Shown one piece after another: positions 59,200-64,000 of a DNA stretch of 64,000 nucleotides (its first letter is position 1; every line of letters begins with the position of its first letter). The stretch comes from Epiperipatus broadwayi (lineage: Eukaryota; Onychophora; Udeonychophora; Euonychophora; Peripatidae). Location of the stretch: the NCBI GenBank assembly GCA_028023455.1, contig JAQFVV010000447.1, forward strand, positions 436,001 through 500,000. Reading direction: 5' to 3'. Below the pieces are notes generated by a model that searched no databases, was not told the origin of the DNA, and saw nothing but the letters and a program-made list of their open reading frames with translations. The translations under genes and the position numbers were made by a program.

Positions 59200-60420
59200 A
59201 TTTTATATCCCATTTTTATTCTTCACTTTTATCCTTCCCATTACATACTATGACTTTAGATTTTTCTTCACTGAATTTAATTTTCATTGTTCTTTTTTCT
59301 CCACACTTCTCTAATAACAATTTCATATCTTCTTGAAATAATATTTGTAATTTCTTTTCTTCTTCTTTAAATCTTATGTGCATCAATTCTATTATTAAAT
59401 ATAAACAATTACATGCTTTTTTTTTACACACTTTTTCAATGCAAAATCTTGTTCTTATTATTGTTTTATTTGCTTACTGTTTCAACTGTTCAGCAGTCTT
59501 CATCAGAGCTATAAAATATGTACAGATATATGTATGCAATAGAAATAAATATATTACTATATACCTATATAAATTTTAATTTATGACAATGAACCCCTTT
59601 TTTTATATACCTTATGATTTTAGTGCTACCAATACTGTATATATGTGATAAAAATTTGTAATTAAATTAACTTTTGTATATTTATATTCTGTATTTCTAG
59701 AACATATTTATTTAATTTAACTTATATTTTAATCTAATATAACTTTTTTTATTCTTAATTATATAGTTATTTAAATTTTTTAATTTTTAAAATTGCTTAG
59801 AGCGAAACAGTAGGATCAAGATATTGAAGTAAATAAGAGTATAAAGAAAGAGATATAATTGTTTATATTTATCCCCATTTCTTCTAAACTATTTTCAAAA
59901 AATGCCATATATAGGTGAGGGGCTATAAAGGACTTCCACATTGTGTATTCTTTTGGTTTCAATATAGGAATATTCAATCTTTCTATCTCATTCTCCAATA
60001 AAAGCAATAATGTATATTTTGTTTTAGTTCAATTTTATGGGTTAACTCTCACTAATTCCGCATTCTCCAATTGGTTCTTATTAAAATTATCCTTGTAAAA
60101 ATTGTTAATCACTCTTTACAATCTTAAGTCTGTTTTTATTTTTCTCCGCAATCTATTTCTATTCACTTTATCATAAACCTTACCTATGTCCAAATATATG
60201 ATAAATAATAGTATATGCTTTTTATAAGACATTCCAATCATTGGAGATACAATAAATAAATTAACCCTTGGATAAAATTTATTCTGAATCTCCTCCAAAA
60301 TTTCACTCTTGTTCACCCATGTCCTATTCTCATCCATTAAGATATACATAAGTAATTTGTAAATTAAAGAAGTTTTTGTTACTATTCTTGACTTAAAATA
60401 ATAATATAATTTTCATACTT
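59200..60420 (-). mobile_element. Decayed minus-strand copy of the LINE seen at 37-42 kb
   Basis: The minus-strand frame 59216-59431 contains IKFSEEKSKVIVCNGKDKSEE. This aligns with IKFSEEKSKVMMINTGERED of copy A. The frame 60116-60349 contains IYLDIGKVYDKVNRNRLR, which aligns with VFIDIYKAYARVNR (motif A). Between them the sequence has no surviving motif. It includes a phrase (GTTTCAACTGTTCAGCAGTC, 59479) also found near 11.46 kb. Edges are uncertain. Confidence 0.6.
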
Positions 60421-60589
60421 TTCCATTTTTTGTGGAATTTTTATCAACTATAATTTTATTAAGACTTTCGTTTAAAATGTCTTACATATTTTCTCATATC
60501 TACTACCATATCAACTATTATTCCATCTAGTTCTCAATACTTTTCCTTTTTTTTTTTTCTTTTTCACTTTCCCCACAATGCTCTCATTA

Positions 60590-60803
60590 TATGATCCAAA
60601 GCTCCTCAATGAATGATGTGCATTTCTATTCAAGCCAGAAACTAGTCTGATATTTTGCACGAGATATTCAGGGGCATGAAAATTCGTAGTGCATTAGATC
60701 AATGATTTCTTATGTCACAAGCCCTCTGGCATAACCATCTGATTAGCTTTGATGTTTTGGCACAGGGTGGCAATACTGTATGGAGAATTTTGCTTTGTTT
60801 ATA
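60590..60803 (+). mobile_element. Fragment of the palindromic family (right arm)
   Basis: GATCCAAAGCTCCTCA, AGCCAGAAACTAGTCTG, CACAAGCCCTCTGGCAT and GGCAATACTGTATGGAGAATTTTGC follow the order of the FB4 right arm, with deletions and a scrambled middle. No partner arm lies nearby. Confidence 0.75.
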
Positions 60804-61613
60804 ATTATTTTCACTGACAATATCATTCTGCTTGCTGTAGTATCAATTCCTAGGCATCACTTTTGAAATTGCATTTTAAATGTTTAATTTGAATGGAAAT
60901 TGGGATATAGAAAAAAAAATTCATAAGTTCCAAACTATAGTCATAAATATACAGAGATCACGTAATGACAGGGAATACTTTCAAAAGTGGCAATAGTTGT
61001 CTGATGATTTTTTGTTGTTATTGTTTTTGTAGGAAATCTTTGTAAAAAAAAATTATATTGAAAAATGTATTGATTTTTTCAATTATATTTACAGAGTAAC
61101 ATTCTTAAACTTGAGTTTGATCATTTTCAATTTGTGGATAGCAAATTAGCAAAATGTATTTTTCTGGGTTAAAATGTAAAAGAATACAATGCATGATTAA
61201 AAAAAAAAAAAGATTTAAAAGTGGCACAGAATGTTTAAGTGGATGATTTCGTTACATTTTTTTTCCATTTTTTGAAAAATATTTATATATTTGAAATAAA
61301 ATTAGCCACTAAAACATCACATGATTACAAAGATTTGGTAAGAATTATTAGTATCTAGGCACATGTGTTTATATATATATGTAATTGAAACGGAGTTATG
61401 TAAATGACAACAAACTATGTAAAGAGAGAATAGTTACTTTTGTTTTAATTAGATATAGTTAAGTTATGATTATTTATTATATATAATATTAAAATCCTAC
61501 AACAAAGAATAAAAATAAAATTTAATTAAATAAACAACGAATACTTTCATTGGGAGAAGTTCAATCTGTTATATATATATTGCAGCATGGAAGATGTGCT
61601 ATTCAATAAATTT
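60804..61613. other. AT-rich DNA, nothing recognised
   Basis: No frame or repeat family identified. Contains a short A run near 61200 and short TA runs. Confidence 0.5.
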
Positions 61614-61720
61614 ACGTTACACTGGACAAGCCACTTGATGGCGCTATTTCTAAGTAAACAAAGACAAATATAATGTACCGGGCCGGTGTAGTATTTTTGT
61701 TTGGCATATTTTATTGATAT
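61614..61720 (+). mobile_element. Fragment related to the 22.6 kb TIR element
   Basis: CAAGCCACTTGATGGCGCTATTTCTAAG and GTACCGGGCCGGTGTAG parallel the subterminal region of the 1,052 bp element (GCCACTTGATGGTGTTG, CTCCCGGGCCATGAG). The outer TIR bases and a matching right end were not found. Confidence 0.5.
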
Positions 61721-64000
61721 AATTATTTCAAAACCTCATTTGTTTCACTTTTTTATGTGTGTTTTTTTTTTTTTTAAAGCTACGTTTCTTTATTTATTTT
61801 TCACATTTTTGGATTTCGTATATTTGTTATTGTTTTTTTTTTTTTTTTTTTAAAAAACATAACATTTAATACAACTAAAACATTGGTCATTTAATACACC
61901 TCTTTTGATGGACTTTTTCATTTGTTTTTTATTTGCTGTTACTTTTTTCTTTCTAATTTAAGAAATGAAAAAGACAAAGAAAATTAAACCATTACGCTTT
62001 CTAGTTTCTTTTGGGAGGGGGGAATTCCTTTGAGATTAAATAAAGTAAAATGAAAACATTACTGCTATTTTTAGTTTGTGATTTAATGCGCAACGAAAAA
62101 GTACACTATTTTTATATGCCTTTAATTAATATACTCTGTTTTTATGTCTAAATCAAATTTTATAATTCAATTTTTAACTACATTCCAATTTCTGATGTAG
62201 TTGAAACGTTGCAGATATATATATATATGTTGTGACCTTAGATGAGGTGTTAGAACTAAAGGTCATTTAGGTAGACACCATAATACCTATGAATTTTTCA
62301 CAAAGTATGAGTGCTCTTATAGACAACATAATATCTAATTATAATTACTCAAATATAAAGTTCTTATATCAACTTAAATCTTATCTCATGTTTTTTACTT
62401 TATTTAAAATTCAAAAATTTAGGTTCTTACAATTTTACAAAATACTAAAAATGCTGGATCCGACACAATAAAAAACACCTCTCATTTGGTCAATGCAAGC
62501 AGGTAAAAGACAGATATTTACCCAGAATTCACCCAAGTATTGAAAATCTCGAAGGTGACCACGAAAACACCTTGGCCACTCCTATCGATTAGTCATGCCA
62601 ATGTTTTAGTTGCCATGACATTGTTTTGGTTCTTCGTCGATGATATCTACCAGTGGGTTGTGTAGTATGTCATAGCTTAATTAATACTAAAGTACTAATA
62701 ATTTTATCTCTGGTTCTAAATATCTATATCTCAAAATTAAAAAAAAAAAGTACTTGGTAGGAGAAAAATGATAATGGTAGTATATTTTAAATTTTTTTAA
62801 AGATAATAATGATACAAGCTAACATTAAACAATTACCTTCTTTTAGTTTTATCATTAAACATTTGTATCTTAGATAAGCAGAAACAGGAATGCACACTAA
62901 TAAGTATTTAAATATTTTAAACCACATGTGGCTAACAGATAAAACATTTCTAAAATATCTTAGAATTGTTCAAGGTAAGTATTTCATTTCGACTATCTAT
63001 AAAAATACCTAAATTTCATATCATTTGATGTAAACTTTCAACAAGTACTAACATGGAATAATACAGCAGATAGGAAGGATATATTTTATGTTACCAACTT
63101 CATTACAAGTACAGTGAAATAAAACACAGTATTCGTCTTTTTTTAAATGAATAATAAGTAAAACAATTCCATGTGACTATTGAAAGGTACTATTATAAAA
63201 TAATGAGTGATGAAACTTTATTAAATTAGGATTTTCTGAGTAACGAATGTAATAATGTAACAATAGCAACGAAACAGAAATGTATTTAATTAATAGCAAA
63301 AATATTTATTTACAGTATATGATAATATTTATACAATAAAATATTTATTTGCAATAAGCATCATTTTTAAATTAATTAGGCTAACAAAATATTGATACAC
63401 TTGACAAATAAATTATCTCATTTCATAAAACATTTCTAAAGAATTTACAATAAAAGTACCCATTATTACCTAAAAATTCCATACTTATCTAATACAGTCT
63501 TTTTCAACATTATGTACTCTGAGTAAAATAATATACATATGTACCTATATGCAGACCACCAGTAGGATATTATACATTTTACAAAGTAAAACTAGCTTTG
63601 AAAATCAGTGTGGAAAATACACTTACGATAGATTTAACAAGACGGCAAAAATATTTTGCAAAATAATTACATTGATATAATATTTCTAACATTTTTATGA
63701 TGGGGCAAGGAAATGAATGTGCACAATACTCACAATATACTTTAAATTTAGATTGTAGTAAAGCTAAAAATATATTATAAAGATGGACATGCCTTAAATT
63801 ATTTGAAGATACCAAGAATACACATAAACATTGAATTAGAGGCAAAGTGGGTGGCAGAAAATATGAATACGCACCCGGTAATTTGACTTGACAGTGTTGA
63901 AAATGAGAAAACCATGCCCTCTCTCATAGAGGGACTTAATAATACAGTATCATGAGTAGGCACCTAGTAACAATATGCAGGCCATGCTCTCACTCATGGA
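61721..64000. other. AT-rich DNA with minor repeats at the window edge
   Basis: About 62485-62670 is less AT-rich and unrecognised. Near the edge, CCATGCCCTCTCTCATAGA (63913) is echoed by CCATGCTCTCACTCATGGA (63982), a possible tandem unit of about 69 bp cut by the window end. The minus-strand frame at 63579-63845 (88 codons, Cys-containing) matches no family I know. No WW or HECT exon was seen. Confidence 0.45.

Noticed and set aside
63579-63845. 88-codon minus-strand frame with several cysteines
   Set aside because: No recognised motif, AT-rich surroundings, no splice or start context, no repeat-independent support.

Overview
The window is nuclear DNA of a metazoan animal, most likely an invertebrate. 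The base composition is strongly AT-rich, genes are split by long introns, and most recognisable sequence is mobile-element debris: RTE-type and other LINEs, tRNA-derived SINEs, LTR elements, TIR elements and palindromic elements. I cannot name the taxon from sequence alone. There is no operon, CRISPR array or other prokaryotic feature.

Only one host gene is firmly supported. Two + strand exons (48505-48599 and 54632-56221) join in a consistent phase across a 6.0 kb intron. They encode the end of the C2 domain and the long acidic, disordered linker of a HECW-type (NEDL) HECT E3 ubiquitin ligase. The second exon stops at the residues that lead into the first WW domain. The WW and HECT exons must lie to the right of the window and the N-terminal and remaining C2 exons to the left. 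Much of the window may therefore be HECW intron.

Layout: 0-7 kb is AT-rich DNA with a 353 bp palindromic element, a 126 bp tandem repeat and SINE pieces. 7.4-11.2 kb holds RTE 3' fragments, one of them between inverted repeat arms. 11.6-18.2 kb is an LTR retrotransposon on the minus strand with unusually long (about 2.8-3.0 kb) LTRs, a tiny interior and a tRNA-Lys-like primer-binding site. 18.2-27.2 kb has small repeats, minimal tRNA-Val SINEs, and an RTE interrupted by a 1,052 bp TIR element. 27-37 kb is mostly featureless AT-rich DNA with palindromic elements and a pair of inverted TIR elements. 37.4-47.8 kb is a LINE graveyard: two copies of one LINE, one of them split by an RTE with an exact 12 bp target duplication, followed by an inverted RTE that itself carries an insertion. 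48.5-56.2 kb is the HECW segment, whose intron holds a 1,358 bp solo LTR with an exact 5 bp duplication. 57-64 kb has a 1,010 bp palindromic element, a decayed minus-strand LINE and AT-rich DNA.

The most unusual system is the palindromic family (2.4, 30.9, 35.3, 57.0 and 60.6 kb). These are long hairpins with a one-sided tail, and three copies each have an exact 13 bp target-site duplication. Coordinates of repeat edges without a target duplication are approximate. All assignments were made by eye.
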